Below are positions 48,407 to 57,390 of a stretch of 64,000 nucleotides of DNA, in pieces (position 1 is the first letter of the stretch; each line of letters starts with the position of its first letter). The position numbers and the translations under genes were made by a program. The notes beneath the pieces are model-generated. The model saw only the letters and a list, made by a program, of their open reading frames with translations. It was not told the DNA's origin and did no database searches. The DNA comes from Rhodococcus xishaensis (GTDB taxonomy: Bacteria; Actinomycetota; Actinomycetes; Mycobacteriales; Mycobacteriaceae): positions 62,001 to 126,000 of the forward strand of contig NZ_RKLO01000007.1 in NCBI RefSeq assembly GCF_004011825.1, in the 5' to 3' direction.

Positions 48407-49339
48407 ATGACTGCTGCGATCTCGGTGGAGAAGCTGGTCAAGACATTCGGGGCCACAAGGGCTCTCGACGGGTTGGACCTGCAAGTGGGTACCGGTGAGG
48501 TGCACGGATTTCTCGGACCCAATGGTTCCGGTAAATCGACGACTATCAGGGTGCTGCTGGGACTGTTGCGGGCTGATTCCGGGCGTACGCGGTTGCTCGG
48601 GGGTGATCCCTGGAAGGACGCGGTCTCGCTTCACCGCAGAATCGCTTACGTGCCGGGAGACGTCAGCCTCTGGCCCAACCTCACGGGGGGTGAGGCGATC
48701 GACCTTCTGGCGGGTTTGCGCGGCGGCCTCGACGAGTCTCGACGAAGCGACCTGCTCGAGCGGTTCGAGCTCGATCCGACGAAGAAGGCCCGCACCTACT
48801 CGAAGGGCAATCGGCAGAAGGTTGCGCTCGTGGCCGCATTCGCATCGAACGCCGATCTCTATGTCCTCGACGAACCGACGTCTGGGTTGGATCCATTGAT
48901 GGATTCGGTTTTTCGGGACTGTATCGGCGAGGTGTCGGGTGCGGGAAGAACCGTCTTGCTGTCCAGCCACATCCTCGCCGAGGTCGAGGCATTGTGTGAT
49001 CGTGTGAGCATCATCAGGGAAGGGCGGACCGTGGAGTCGGGCACGCTGGCCGAGCTTCGCCACCTCACCCGGACGTCAGTTACCGCAGAAACCGAAAAGC
49101 CGGTGACTGGACTGGATTCGGTGACAGGTGTATTCGACGCGCGGGTGGACGGGCTGCACGTGCGCTGCGAGGTGGAGACCAGCGAACTGGACGGTGTGCT
49201 GCACTACCTGCTGACCTTCGGGATCAGGTCGCTCACCTCGGCGCCACCGACCCTCGAGGAACTGTTCCTTCGACACTACGGCGACGAACTCGCGCGCGAG
49301 GGCGAGAACCATGGGCCAGCCGAATCGAAGGTCCACTGA
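48407..49339 (+). CDS. ABC-2 exporter ATP-binding protein
   Basis: 310 residues from ATG 48407. Walker [12 protein letters not shown], signature [15 protein letters not shown] (SKGN variant common in this subgroup), Walker [16 protein letters not shown]-loop [10 protein letters not shown]. The C-terminal 90 residues carry the accessory beta domain of antibiotic-type ABC-2 ATPases. Overlaps the permease start by one base. Likely drug or natural-product efflux. Confidence 0.92.
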   Translation: MTAAISVEKLVKTFGATRALDGLDLQVGTGEVHGFLGPNGSGKSTTIRVLLGLLRADSGRTRLLGGDPWKDAVSLHRRIAYVPGDVSLWPNLTGGEAIDLLAGLRGGLDESRRSDLLERFELDPTKKARTYSKGNRQKVALVAAFASNADLYVLDEPTSGLDPLMDSVFRDCIGEVSGAGRTVLLSSHILAEVEALCDRVSIIREGRTVESGTLAELRHLTRTSVTAETEKPVTGLDSVTGVFDARVDGLHVRCEVETSELDGVLHYLLTFGIRSLTSAPPTLEELFLRHYGDELAREGENHGPAESKVH

Positions 49340-50967
49340 TGGGGACACAATTCGCCGGAACCGGTCGGCTCGTGCGGTTGGCGCTACGGCGCGACCGGAT
49401 CCAACTTCCGGTTTGGCTGTTCGCCCTTGTCGTGCTGGAGGCGATTTCGGTCTCGAGCGTCCTGGGGCTCTACCCGACAGAGGCTGACCTCCTCAGCATC
49501 GCCATCGCGACCGCGCAGTCGCCTGTTGCGCTGGCCACCAACGGAATCATCTCCGGATACACCGCGGGTGCAGTGGTCGCGAGCCAGATCGTCATGCCGC
49601 TCTCGCTGGGGGCCGCCCTGATGAGCATCTTGCTCGTGGTTCGCCACACCCGGCAGAACGAGGAGACAGGCAGGGCGGAGCTTGTCGAGGCCGCGGTCGT
49701 AGGGCGGAAGGCGTTTCTTACCGCTGCCCTGACGGTTGCGGTGGCGGCGAACGCGATTCTGGCAGTGTCCAGTGTTGTGGTCCTGATGGCACAGGGGCTG
49801 CCTCTGGGTGGGTCGTTGGCGATCGGACTTGCGATTGCCGGCGCGGGAATTTCTTTCGCGGGCATCGCGGCAGTCACCTCACAGGTAACGGAGGGAGCGC
49901 GAGCGGCCAATGGGCTCGCAGGCGCCGCCCTTGCCGCGGCTTTCGTGCTGCGCGCCGTGGGTGACATGTCCGGAACCGTCGAGGCTGGAGGCACGCGGGT
50001 GGTCAGCGGCTTTGCCTCATGGCTGTCGCCGATCGGTTGGGCCGAGCAGATTCGCCCCTACGACGACAATGACTGGTGGGTACTCGTACTGCCGGCGCTG
50101 TTCACCCTCGCAACCGTAGCGCTCGCGTTCTTCTTGACCGAACGACGAGATCTCGGCGCCGGATTGGTCGCTACCAGGCGAGGGCCCGCCCGCGCATCGC
50201 GAACCCTGCCGACACCGCTCGGATCGGCCTGGCGGATCCAACGAAGCGTTCTTTTCTGGTGGGCGGTGGGTATCGGATTCATCGCACTCGTCTACGGCGG
50301 GGTTGGCGAGCAAATCGACGACTTCCTCGGTGAGGGCGACCAGGTGACAGAGGTGATGGGGAAACTTGGAGGCACCTCCGACATGGTGGACGCCTACTTC
50401 GCGACCATCTTCGGCACGATGGCGATTGCGGTGGGCGCCTATTCGATTCAGGCACTGCTGCGGATGCGTGCAGAGGAGGCGGCGGGGCGGCTCGAGCCAG
50501 TCCTGGCCACAGCTGTGGGGCGCCCCCGCTGGCTGTCAGCCCACTTAGCGGTGGTGGTGACCGGTGTGGTTGCCTTGCAGCTACTCACCGGTGTCGCCAC
50601 GGGGCTCGCATATGGTCTGGTCACAGCGGATGTGGCGGGCAATGTGGCCGATCTGAGCGCGGCGGCGTTGGTCTTCGTGCCTGCAATCCTGGTGGTGGCC
50701 GCCGTTGCCGTTCTGCTTTTCGGCGGCCTCCCCTTGTGGGCTTCAGGGCTTTCCTGGGCCGCACTCGCGTTGTTCCTGCTGTTCGGGTTACTCGGTCCAC
50801 TGCTCGGATTGCCTGATTTCATTCGCAACTTGTCGCCGTTCAGTCATGTCCCGCCCGTTCCTGCAGCTGACGTGACGGGCACGCCGCTGATGTGGATGGT
50901 GGCGGTCGCGGTGGTACTGACGGCGGGGGGAGTCGCGTTGTTCAGGCGGCGTGATCTGGCCATCTAG
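49339..50967 (+). CDS. ABC-2 exporter membrane protein (tetronasin-type)
   Basis: 542 residues, about twelve membrane helices in two halves. First half includes GLYPTEADLLSIAIATAQSPVALATNG, the loop typical of TetR-regulated exporters of the polyketide/tetronasin type; FGGLPLWASGLSWAALALFLLFGLLGPLLGLPDFIRNLSPF is near the end. ATG at 49339 inside the ATPase stop. Partner of the preceding gene. Its end runs to about 100 bp from copy B of the repeat. Confidence 0.88.
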   Translation: MGTQFAGTGRLVRLALRRDRIQLPVWLFALVVLEAISVSSVLGLYPTEADLLSIAIATAQSPVALATNGIISGYTAGAVVASQIVMPLSLGAALMSILLVVRHTRQNEETGRAELVEAAVVGRKAFLTAALTVAVAANAILAVSSVVVLMAQGLPLGGSLAIGLAIAGAGISFAGIAAVTSQVTEGARAANGLAGAALAAAFVLRAVGDMSGTVEAGGTRVVSGFASWLSPIGWAEQIRPYDDNDWWVLVLPALFTLATVALAFFLTERRDLGAGLVATRRGPARASRTLPTPLGSAWRIQRSVLFWWAVGIGFIALVYGGVGEQIDDFLGEGDQVTEVMGKLGGTSDMVDAYFATIFGTMAIAVGAYSIQALLRMRAEEAAGRLEPVLATAVGRPRWLSAHLAVVVTGVVALQLLTGVATGLAYGLVTADVAGNVADLSAAALVFVPAILVVAAVAVLLFGGLPLWASGLSWAALALFLLFGLLGPLLGLPDFIRNLSPFSHVPPVPAADVTGTPLMWMVAVAVVLTAGGVALFRRRDLAI

Positions 50968-51066
50968 GTGTCTCGGTACCCACTGTCCGGTGAGATGTAT
51001 TCCGCCGGAACGGCATCGGTTCTTCCCGGACGCGCCCTGGCATCCGGCTGTCGCTGTATTCGAGGA

Positions 51067-51229
51067 GATCGGCATGCAGGTGCCCGGCTGGCGCGACGCG
51101 TCCGGCGCGTACGGCGACGAGGGCGCCCGCCGGTCGATTGCCGACGTCGTCGACGGGCAGACGCTCCTCGAAGTTCGCGAGTTCAAGCAGGCGGCCAAGG
51201 CAGCGGCGAAGGCAGTCAAGGGGAAGTAG
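51067..51229 (+). repeat. HhH-GPD 3'-end repeat, copy B
   Basis: 163 bp, in frame with the C-terminus of the HhH-GPD gene (GMQVPGWRDASGAYGDEG and FKQAAKAAAKAVKGK) and with the same TAG and following GTCAG. By eye about 16 differences from copy A, many at codon third positions. The 29-bp block at 51110-51138 is identical. No start or upstream domain belongs to it, so it is a fragment, not a gene. Confidence 0.9.
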
Positions 51230-51402
51230 GTCAGCCCGCGAACTTCTGGGCGGGAACTCGAGGCGGCCTGTGGCGACGTCCTGCCAGGCCGCTGTATCCA
51301 GCGGCGTTGGAACGCATTCGAATGTTCGGAGCCGCCTTGTCAGTGGACCGAGGCTATCGTTGTTGATGAGTAGTAGCAAAGTAGCGAGAGGGGACTTGGG
51401 AA

Positions 51403-52041
51403 GTGAATGAACCGGAAGCATTCTGGGATAAATCTGCAAGCAAATACGATAAAACCGAGGAACGATTTGAGTACATCCATACCAAAAGCAGAGAAAATGC
51501 TAAGAAGCACCTCAAGGGCGCCGATATTATTCTAGATTATGGATGCGGAACAGGCACCACATCTTGTGAGCTTGCAAGTGAGGTTAAGGAGATTCATTCC
51601 CTTGACATCTCATCTAAAATGATTGAACTAGCAGATGAGAAAGCTGCTGCCAGTGGCGTCGCGAACGTAACTTTCGTACAGGCTGATATCTTTGACAAGA
51701 GATACGAAGAAGGAACGTTCGATGCGATTCTGGCTTTCAATGTGTTGCATACAGTTCCTAATCCTCACAAGGTTGTGGAAAGAATGCATGCGTTACTGAA
51801 GCCCCAAGGGCTCGTCATTTCGGTGACACCCTGTCTGCGGGATAAGATGTCACTTCTAGTTGGTATCCAGATACTACTTTTCCGAATATTGAGCAAAATT
51901 GGAATAATTCCCATCCCTGTGAGAAGGCTGAAAAGCTCTGAGCTGGACGATCTGCTTAAAAGTCGCAATTTTCAGATTATCGACGCTGAGAATATATACA
52001 AAGGAGCATCTAGCTATTTTATGGTAGCAAAGCGGGGGTGA
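51403..52041 (+). CDS. class I SAM methyltransferase, AT-rich and foreign-looking
   Basis: 212 residues from GTG 51403. Motif I ILDYGCGTGTTSCELA, motif II SLDISSKMIELAD, VQADIFDKRYEEGTFDAILAFNVLHTVPNP and LLKPQGLVISVTP are UbiE-like. A hydrophobic segment LVGIQILLFRILSKIGIIPIP follows. Composition is strikingly low in GC, with codons such as ATA, AGA and AAA that are rare elsewhere in this window; a sign of recent transfer from a low-GC bacterium. Alone between repeat B and an IS element. Confidence 0.88.
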   Translation: MNEPEAFWDKSASKYDKTEERFEYIHTKSRENAKKHLKGADIILDYGCGTGTTSCELASEVKEIHSLDISSKMIELADEKAAASGVANVTFVQADIFDKRYEEGTFDAILAFNVLHTVPNPHKVVERMHALLKPQGLVISVTPCLRDKMSLLVGIQILLFRILSKIGIIPIPVRRLKSSELDDLLKSRNFQIIDAENIYKGASSYFMVAKRG

Positions 52042-52072
52042 TCCTCTCCATCCAGCTTCGATGATCCGGTTG

Positions 52073-52927
52073 CTATCCAGCGTGGTGTCGACGGGGGGTA
52101 GCCCATCGTTGGGCGACTTCGGCTGGGGTGAGTTCGTCATGGGCGGAATGGGGTCTGTTGGTGTTGTAGTCAAGGCGCCAGTCTTCGATGATCACGCGAG
52201 CTTCGCGCAGCGAGTCGAAATGCCACGCGTTGAGCAGTTCGTCGCGTAGACGGCCGTTGAATGACTCGATCCACGCGTTTTGCCAGGGTGCGCCGGGTTC
52301 GATGAATAGCGAGTCGGCACCGGTGAACCGGCACCAATCGTTGACAGCCTGAGCCACGAATTCGGGACCGTGGTCGAAGCGCCCGTAGCTCGGTGCGCCT
52401 CGCTCGCGGGCGAGGCGGTCCACGACTGCCACGACTCCGTCGGCGTCGATGCAGCGATCCACAGTGATGGCCAGGGCTTCGCGGGTGAACTCGTCGACTA
52501 CGTTCAACATCTTGATGGTGCGGCCATCCGCCGTTGTGTCGAACTGGAAGTCCATCGCCCAGATCGCGTTCGGACGAATCGGTGACATCGCGGCAGCGGC
52601 GACACCAAAGCCGTTCAGAAGCTTCCTCTTACGGCGCTGCGGCACCCGCAGGCCCTCCTCACGCCACAGTCGGCGGATACGCTTGTTGTTGACCTTCCGG
52701 CCGGCTCGGCGGGCGACCTTGGCTGCCCGCCGCCACCCCCAACGAGGCCGCTCAGTGGAAAACCTGCGCAGCCAGGCACGCAACTCGGTTTCCTCAGTGC
52801 AGAGAGGTCGCGGTTTGAGTCGCATTGTGGACCGGTGGATGCCCACGACCGTACAAGCGCGGCGCTCAGATGCCCCGAACCGCTCACGCAGCATCATGAC
52901 GGCACTGCGTTTGCGGTTCGGGGTCAA
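52073..52927 (-). CDS. IS3-family transposase OrfB (DDE integrase core)
   Basis: 284 residues from TTG 52927, which overlaps the OrfA stop (TTGA), as expected for IS3 frameshift coupling. HTH_21 region, then DDE core: NAIWAMDFQFDTT (first Asp), FDHGPEF (second Asp; SDNGPEF is usual) and WIESFNGRLRDELLN (Glu). End RWATPRRHHAG. The Asn-to-His change next to the second Asp may matter, but the three acids remain. Confidence 0.85.
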   Translation of the reverse strand: MTPNRKRSAVMMLRERFGASERRACTVVGIHRSTMRLKPRPLCTEETELRAWLRRFSTERPRWGWRRAAKVARRAGRKVNNKRIRRLWREEGLRVPQRRKRKLLNGFGVAAAAMSPIRPNAIWAMDFQFDTTADGRTIKMLNVVDEFTREALAITVDRCIDADGVVAVVDRLARERGAPSYGRFDHGPEFVAQAVNDWCRFTGADSLFIEPGAPWQNAWIESFNGRLRDELLNAWHFDSLREARVIIEDWRLDYNTNRPHSAHDELTPAEVAQRWATPRRHHAG

Positions 52928-53210
52928 CAGTTTCCCGCCGCAATCTCCCGGAGCATGTCAATGTCGAGTGCCTGGTTGGCCACCAGCTTCTTGAGGCGGG
53001 CGTTCTCTGCCTCGAGTTCTTTGAGCCGTTTCGCGTCGTTAGCTTTCATGCCGCCGTACTGGGCGCGCCAGCGATGCCACGTCGACTCGGCGATCTGCAG
53101 GTGTCGGCACACCTCGTCGAGTTCCTGGCCCGCCCGAGGAGTTAGTTGCCCTCGGCGAGCTTGCGGATGATCTGATCCGGCGTATGCCGCCGCCGCTTGT
53201 TGGATGCCAT
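52924..53210 (-). pseudogene. IS3-family transposase OrfA, frameshifted
   Basis: Starts ATG 53210 as MASNKRRRHTPDQIIRKLAEGN and hits TAA; a different frame then resumes AGQELDEVCRHLQIAESTWHRWRAQYGGMKANDAKRLKELEAENARLKKL with the usual leucine zipper. The length of 287 bp is not a multiple of three. So a frameshift lies near 53145, and no full OrfA can be made. Confidence 0.8.
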
Positions 53211-53297
53211 GTCGTCGCTGATTCTTCCCGCCCGCCCCTCGGGCAGCTGTGCCGCACAGCGTGTGGACCATTGCGAAGGGCTCACCTCACGGGCACC

Positions 53298-53416
53298 TAC
53301 GGCGACGAGGGCGCCCGCCGGTCGATCGCTGATGTCGTCGACCGGTGGGCGCCCTCGGGGTTCGCGAGTTCAAGCAGGCTGCCAAGGCCGCCGCGAAGGC
53401 GGCCAAGGGAAGGTAA
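53298..53416 (+). repeat. HhH-GPD 3'-end repeat, copy C (decayed)
   Basis: Starts with the same 29-bp block as copies A and B (53298-53326), then IADVVDR, a 1-bp deletion near 53350, and FKQAAKAAAKAAKGR readable in another frame, ending TAA at 53416. It is 119 bp long against 120 in copy A over the same span. It closes the island on the right; amt follows. Confidence 0.85.
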
Positions 53417-53434
53417 TCCGCCCCGGAGGGATCG

Positions 53435-54769
53435 TCAGACCCCGTCCTTCTCCGATTCGGGGCGCTGACGCGGCTGCTCATGCTCGTGCTCACGCGAGAA
53501 CAGGCCGTGCTGCAGTCCCTGCTGCGGACCGTGTGCGAGGACGGCGTGCTCGTAGGCCGTCTCGGCGTGCATCGCCAGGTCGATGCCGGAGGTCTCCTGT
53601 TCGGCGGTGACGCGGAATCCGATCGCACGGTCGATGAGCTTGCCGATGCCGAACGACACACCGAAGGCGTAGAGGCCGACGACGACGATCACGAGAATCT
53701 GCTTGCCGAGGAGGGTGAACCCGCCGCCGTACAGCAGCCCCTCCACACCGCCGGTCATCACCTGAGCGGCGAGCAGACCGATCAGCAACGTGCCGACGAT
53801 GCCGCCGACCAGGTGCACACCGACGACGTCGAGGGAGTCGTCGTAGCCGAAGCGGAACTTCCAGCCCACCGCAAACGAGCACACGGCACCGGCGAGGATG
53901 CCGATTACGGCGGCACCGACCATGCTGACGTACCCGCACGACGGGGTGATGGCAACCAGACCGGCGACGACACCCGAGGCGGCACCGAACGTGGTGGGGT
54001 GGCCGTCCCGCGTCTTTTCCACGAACAGCCAGCCGAGCAGACCAGCGCAGCCGGCGACAAGGGTGTTGAGGAACACTGCGGCGGCGAGGCCGTCCGCGGC
54101 CAGGGCCGAGCCCGCGTTGAAGCCGAACCAGCCGAACCACAGGAGGCCGACACCGAGCAGGACCAGCGGGAGGTTGTGCGGACGCATCGGGTCGCTGCGG
54201 AACCCGATACGGGGGCCGAGCACGAGGGCCAATGCCAGCGCCGACGCGCCGGAAACGATCTCGACGACCAGGCCGCCCGCGAAGTCAAGCGCGCCGAGCT
54301 TGGAGATCCAGCCGTCCGGGCCCCACACCCAGTGAGCGACGGGAGCGTAGACCAGCAGCGTCCACAGCGGGACGAAGATCATCCACGACGAGAACTTGGC
54401 ACGGTCGGCGATTGCACCGCTGACCAGCGCGGCGGTGAGGATGGCGAACGTCAGCTGGAACGTCGCGAACAAGAACTCGGGCACCCCGGATGTCGCAGTG
54501 TCGGGGGTGATCCCGGCCAAGCCGAAGTGCTCGAGTCCACCGATGAGTCCGCCGCCGACGTCGTCGCCGAACGCGAGGCTGTATCCGACGAACAGCCACG
54601 CCACCGTGACCAGGGCGATCGCGATGAAACTCATCATGATCATGTTGAGCACGCCCTTGGAGCGGACCATGCCGCCGTAGAACAGGGCGAGGCCGGGCGT
54701 CATCAGCAGGACCATGGCCGTGCAGACCAGTAGCCACGCGGTAGTCGCGGGATCGATTGTCTCGAGCAT
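53435..54769 (-). CDS. amt: ammonium transporter
   Basis: 444 residues, eleven membrane helices. TPGLALFYGGMVRSKGVLNMIMMSF, WLFVGYSLAFGD, and the pore-lining twin-His helices: PVAHWVWGPDGW and VGVHLVGGIVGTLL. The C-terminal cytoplasmic tail is long and rich in His and Glu (REHEHEQPRQRPES), where PII normally binds. Amt genes in actinobacteria are usually followed by glnK; none is seen here, so PII would act from elsewhere. Last 18 bp lie next to repeat copy C. Confidence 0.95.
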   Translation of the reverse strand: MLETIDPATTAWLLVCTAMVLLMTPGLALFYGGMVRSKGVLNMIMMSFIAIALVTVAWLFVGYSLAFGDDVGGGLIGGLEHFGLAGITPDTATSGVPEFLFATFQLTFAILTAALVSGAIADRAKFSSWMIFVPLWTLLVYAPVAHWVWGPDGWISKLGALDFAGGLVVEIVSGASALALALVLGPRIGFRSDPMRPHNLPLVLLGVGLLWFGWFGFNAGSALAADGLAAAVFLNTLVAGCAGLLGWLFVEKTRDGHPTTFGAASGVVAGLVAITPSCGYVSMVGAAVIGILAGAVCSFAVGWKFRFGYDDSLDVVGVHLVGGIVGTLLIGLLAAQVMTGGVEGLLYGGGFTLLGKQILVIVVVGLYAFGVSFGIGKLIDRAIGFRVTAEQETSGIDLAMHAETAYEHAVLAHGPQQGLQHGLFSREHEHEQPRQRPESEKDGV

Positions 54770-54954
54770 GTGAACTTCTCCTCACCGGCGGGTGTCACCG
54801 CACGCGAGCATCGACCTTCGCCTGCCGCAGTTTCCGGCTCGCGGCAACCATGTTTCGTCCGTGTTTCGGAAATCTCTCCGCACTCGGGTTGGAGGGGACG
54901 CGTGGAGCGCGACGCCTGCCGCGAACTGTCGGTGATCGCCGGTAGTCTTTCGCC

Positions 54955-57000
54955 GTGGCCCTGTACCGGAAATATCGACCGGCTTCTTTTGCGGAGGTGG
55001 TGGGTCAGGAGCACGTCACCGAGCCCCTGAGCACCGCGCTCGACGCCGGACGCATCACCCACGCCTACCTGTTCTCGGGGCCTCGGGGGTGCGGCAAGAC
55101 GTCGTCGGCCCGCATCCTCGCGCGGTCGCTCAACTGCGTGCAGGGGCCCACGTCCAATCCGTGCGGGGTGTGCGCGTCGTGTGTCGCGCTCGGTCCCGGC
55201 GGTGCCGGCAATCTCGACGTGATCGAGCTCGACGCCGCCAGCCACGGCGGCGTCGAGGACACCCGCGAGCTGCGTGACCGCGCGTTCTATGCGCCCGCCG
55301 AGTCGCGGTACCGGGTGTTCATAGTCGACGAGGCACACATGGTCACCACAGCGGGATTCAACGCGCTGCTCAAGATCGTCGAGGAGCCGCCGGAGCACCT
55401 CATCTTCGTCTTCGCGACCACCGAGCCGGAGAAGGTGCTCCCCACTATCCGGTCCCGTACGCATCATTACCCGTTCCGGCTCCTGGCGCCGTCGACAATG
55501 CGCGGGCTGCTCGAGAGGATCTGCGCGCAGGAGCAGGTCCCCGTCGAGGATGCGGTGTATCCGCTGGTCATCCGCGCCGGAGGCGGCTCGCCGCGTGATT
55601 CGTTGAGCCTGCTCGACCAGCTCCTCGCGGGCGCCGGCGACGAGGGCGTGACGTATGCGCGGGCGCTTGCGTTGCTCGGGGTCACCGACGTCGCACTCAT
55701 CGACGAGGCCGTCGACGCCCTGGCCGCGAACGACGGAGCCAGCCTGTTCGGCACCATCGACAAGGTGATGGACGCCGGTCACGACCCGCGCCGCTTCGCC
55801 GTCGACCTGCTCGAGCGCCTGCGTGATCTGATCCTGATGCGCGCCGTCCCGGACGCCGCCGAACGCGGCCTGGTCGACGCCCCTGGCGACGTGCTCGAAC
55901 GGATGCGTGAGGAGGCCGAGAAGATCGGGTCCGCGACCCTGGCCCGCTATGCCGAGTTGGCGCACGCGGGTCTCGGCGAGATGCGCGGTGCCACCGCCCC
56001 CCGTCTGCTGCTCGAGGTGATGTGCGCCCGGATGCTGCTGCCATCGGCGACGGACGCGGAATCGGCTGTGTTGCAGCGGCTCGAGCGGATCGAGCGGGGA
56101 ATCGCGGCGCCCCCGCCCCCCTCTGCGCCGACTGCACCCCCTGCCGCTCCTCGCCCCGGGGCCGTAGAGCCGCCGTCGACGGGGCTGGTTTATCAGCGTC
56201 CGTCCCAGCGCCGCACGGCGGATGTCGACGCCCCCGCTCGGGAGGCGACGCGGGCCACGCCCGAGCCCGAGCCGACCTCCACCCCGGCTCCGGCGCCCCC
56301 TCCCGTTCCGCAACCCGAGCCCGTCCGTCAGTCCGATCCGGAACCTGCTCAAATGCAACAGGTTTCGTCGGACCGTCCCGACGCGGCCGCGATCCGCGCC
56401 GTTTGGTCCGAGGTACGAGCGAAGGTGCGCGAGCGTAGTCGCACGGTCGAGGTGATGCTGTCCGGTGCGACCGTGCAGACGGTGGACGGCTCGCGTTTGG
56501 TGCTGGGCCACGACTCGGCTCCGCTGGCGAAGCGACTGGTCGAACCCCGCAACGGCGACGTCATCCGGGCGGCCCTGCACGACGTATTCGGTGGTGACTG
56601 GGAGGTCACCTGCGAACATGGCGCCGCCGCGGACGCCGCCACCCCGGCGTCGGACGCACCGGTGAGCGCCGCGCAACTACAAGCGAAAGCGCCTGCCGCT
56701 CCGCGCTTCTCCCGGCCCAGTCAGGCGCGCGCGGTCCCGCCGCCGTCGGGGCCACCCGCACCGGACCCAGACGACATTCCGCCCGAGGCGCCCGACTACC
56801 CGGACGATCCGGGACCGCCGCCCCCGTCGGCCGTCGATGACGGCTACGCCGCTTCTCCGCCTCCGACCACGCCGGAAGACGAGGAGGAGATGATGGCGGA
56901 GGCCGCCGTCCCGGTGGAGGAGACAAGTCGGGTCGACCCCGACGACGCGGCCGGTGAACTGCTCACCGAGGTCCTGGGCGCGCGCCAGATCGACGGCTGA
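54955..57000 (+). CDS. dnaX: DNA polymerase III subunit gamma/tau
   Basis: 681 residues from GTG 54955 (MALYRKYRPASFAEVVGQEHV). Clamp-loader ATPase: Walker A GPRGCGKTSSARILARSLNC, zinc module CVQGPTSNPCGVCASC, Walker B VFIVDEAHMV, SRC-type arginine TIRSRTHHYPFR. A long Pro/Ala-rich linker (residues 385-470) and a tau-like C-terminal domain (IRAVWSEVRAKVRERSRTVEVMLSGA, VLGHDSAPLAKRL) follow. The ebfC-recR pair that often follows dnaX in this order is not here. Confidence 0.96.
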   Translation: MALYRKYRPASFAEVVGQEHVTEPLSTALDAGRITHAYLFSGPRGCGKTSSARILARSLNCVQGPTSNPCGVCASCVALGPGGAGNLDVIELDAASHGGVEDTRELRDRAFYAPAESRYRVFIVDEAHMVTTAGFNALLKIVEEPPEHLIFVFATTEPEKVLPTIRSRTHHYPFRLLAPSTMRGLLERICAQEQVPVEDAVYPLVIRAGGGSPRDSLSLLDQLLAGAGDEGVTYARALALLGVTDVALIDEAVDALAANDGASLFGTIDKVMDAGHDPRRFAVDLLERLRDLILMRAVPDAAERGLVDAPGDVLERMREEAEKIGSATLARYAELAHAGLGEMRGATAPRLLLEVMCARMLLPSATDAESAVLQRLERIERGIAAPPPPSAPTAPPAAPRPGAVEPPSTGLVYQRPSQRRTADVDAPAREATRATPEPEPTSTPAPAPPPVPQPEPVRQSDPEPAQMQQVSSDRPDAAAIRAVWSEVRAKVRERSRTVEVMLSGATVQTVDGSRLVLGHDSAPLAKRLVEPRNGDVIRAALHDVFGGDWEVTCEHGAAADAATPASDAPVSAAQLQAKAPAAPRFSRPSQARAVPPPSGPPAPDPDDIPPEAPDYPDDPGPPPPSAVDDGYAASPPPTTPEDEEEMMAEAAVPVEETSRVDPDDAAGELLTEVLGARQIDG

Positions 57001-57069
57001 CTACGCGCGCGTACACAGGAAGGACCCTCGACCCTTCCCCTTTGCTCCTCCACGCTGCAGCATGGAGGT

Positions 57070-57345
57070 ATGGCGCAGTTCGATGCCTGTGTGAACATCG
57101 ACCCGATGTGTACGGTCCTCACGATCCGTGACGCGACGGGGAGGGTTGTGCACCGCGAACGGAAGCCACCTCGGTGGGGGCTTATGCCGAGTTGCGACGA
57201 TTTCGACTTCAAGGCAATCGATTCGGTGCTCCTCAGTGCCGGGTTTCGTCGGCCGACCACGGCCGAATGGGTTACCGGGCACTGGTCTGTGCACGCCGTC
57301 GTCGACGAGACCGCGGCGTCGGGAGCGGATGCCGGGACGCGTTGA
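57070..57345 (+). CDS. hypothetical protein, 91 residues
   Basis: ATG at 57070 seven bases after GGAGGT. MAQFDACVNIDPMCTVLTIRDATGRVVHRERKPPRWGLMPSCDDFDF then ALDSVLLSAGFRRPTTAEWVTGHWSVHAVV: a small alpha/beta domain with a W-T/H-W motif near the end. No family recognised. Good ribosome site and GC-rich third positions support coding. Confidence 0.65.
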   Translation: MAQFDACVNIDPMCTVLTIRDATGRVVHRERKPPRWGLMPSCDDFDFKAIDSVLLSAGFRRPTTAEWVTGHWSVHAVVDETAASGADAGTR

Positions 57346-57390
57346 TCGCGCCGGGGGCGACGCCACACGGACATCCCAGACCGAGCGGGC

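Larger units (their letters stand above)
52042..53290 (-). mobile_element. IS3-family insertion sequence, damaged
   Basis: Contains the two-ORF transposase of an IS3-family (IS407/IS51-like) element on the minus strand. OrfA is frameshifted, so the element is probably inactive. Exact terminal inverted repeats cannot be fixed from reading. The right end abuts repeat copy C. Confidence 0.8.

Noticed and set aside
48221-49063. 280-codon minus-strand frame
   Set aside because: Antisense of the ABC ATPase gene, no motif.
50951-51229. 92-codon gene ending in the HhH-GPD C-terminus
   Set aside because: Only its last 54 residues resemble the HhH-GPD protein and its start lies inside the ABC permease; treated as a repeat fragment.
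54703-56676. Minus-strand open frame of 657 codons over dnaX
   Set aside because: Arg/Gly/Asp-rich antisense shadow of dnaX, no domain seen.
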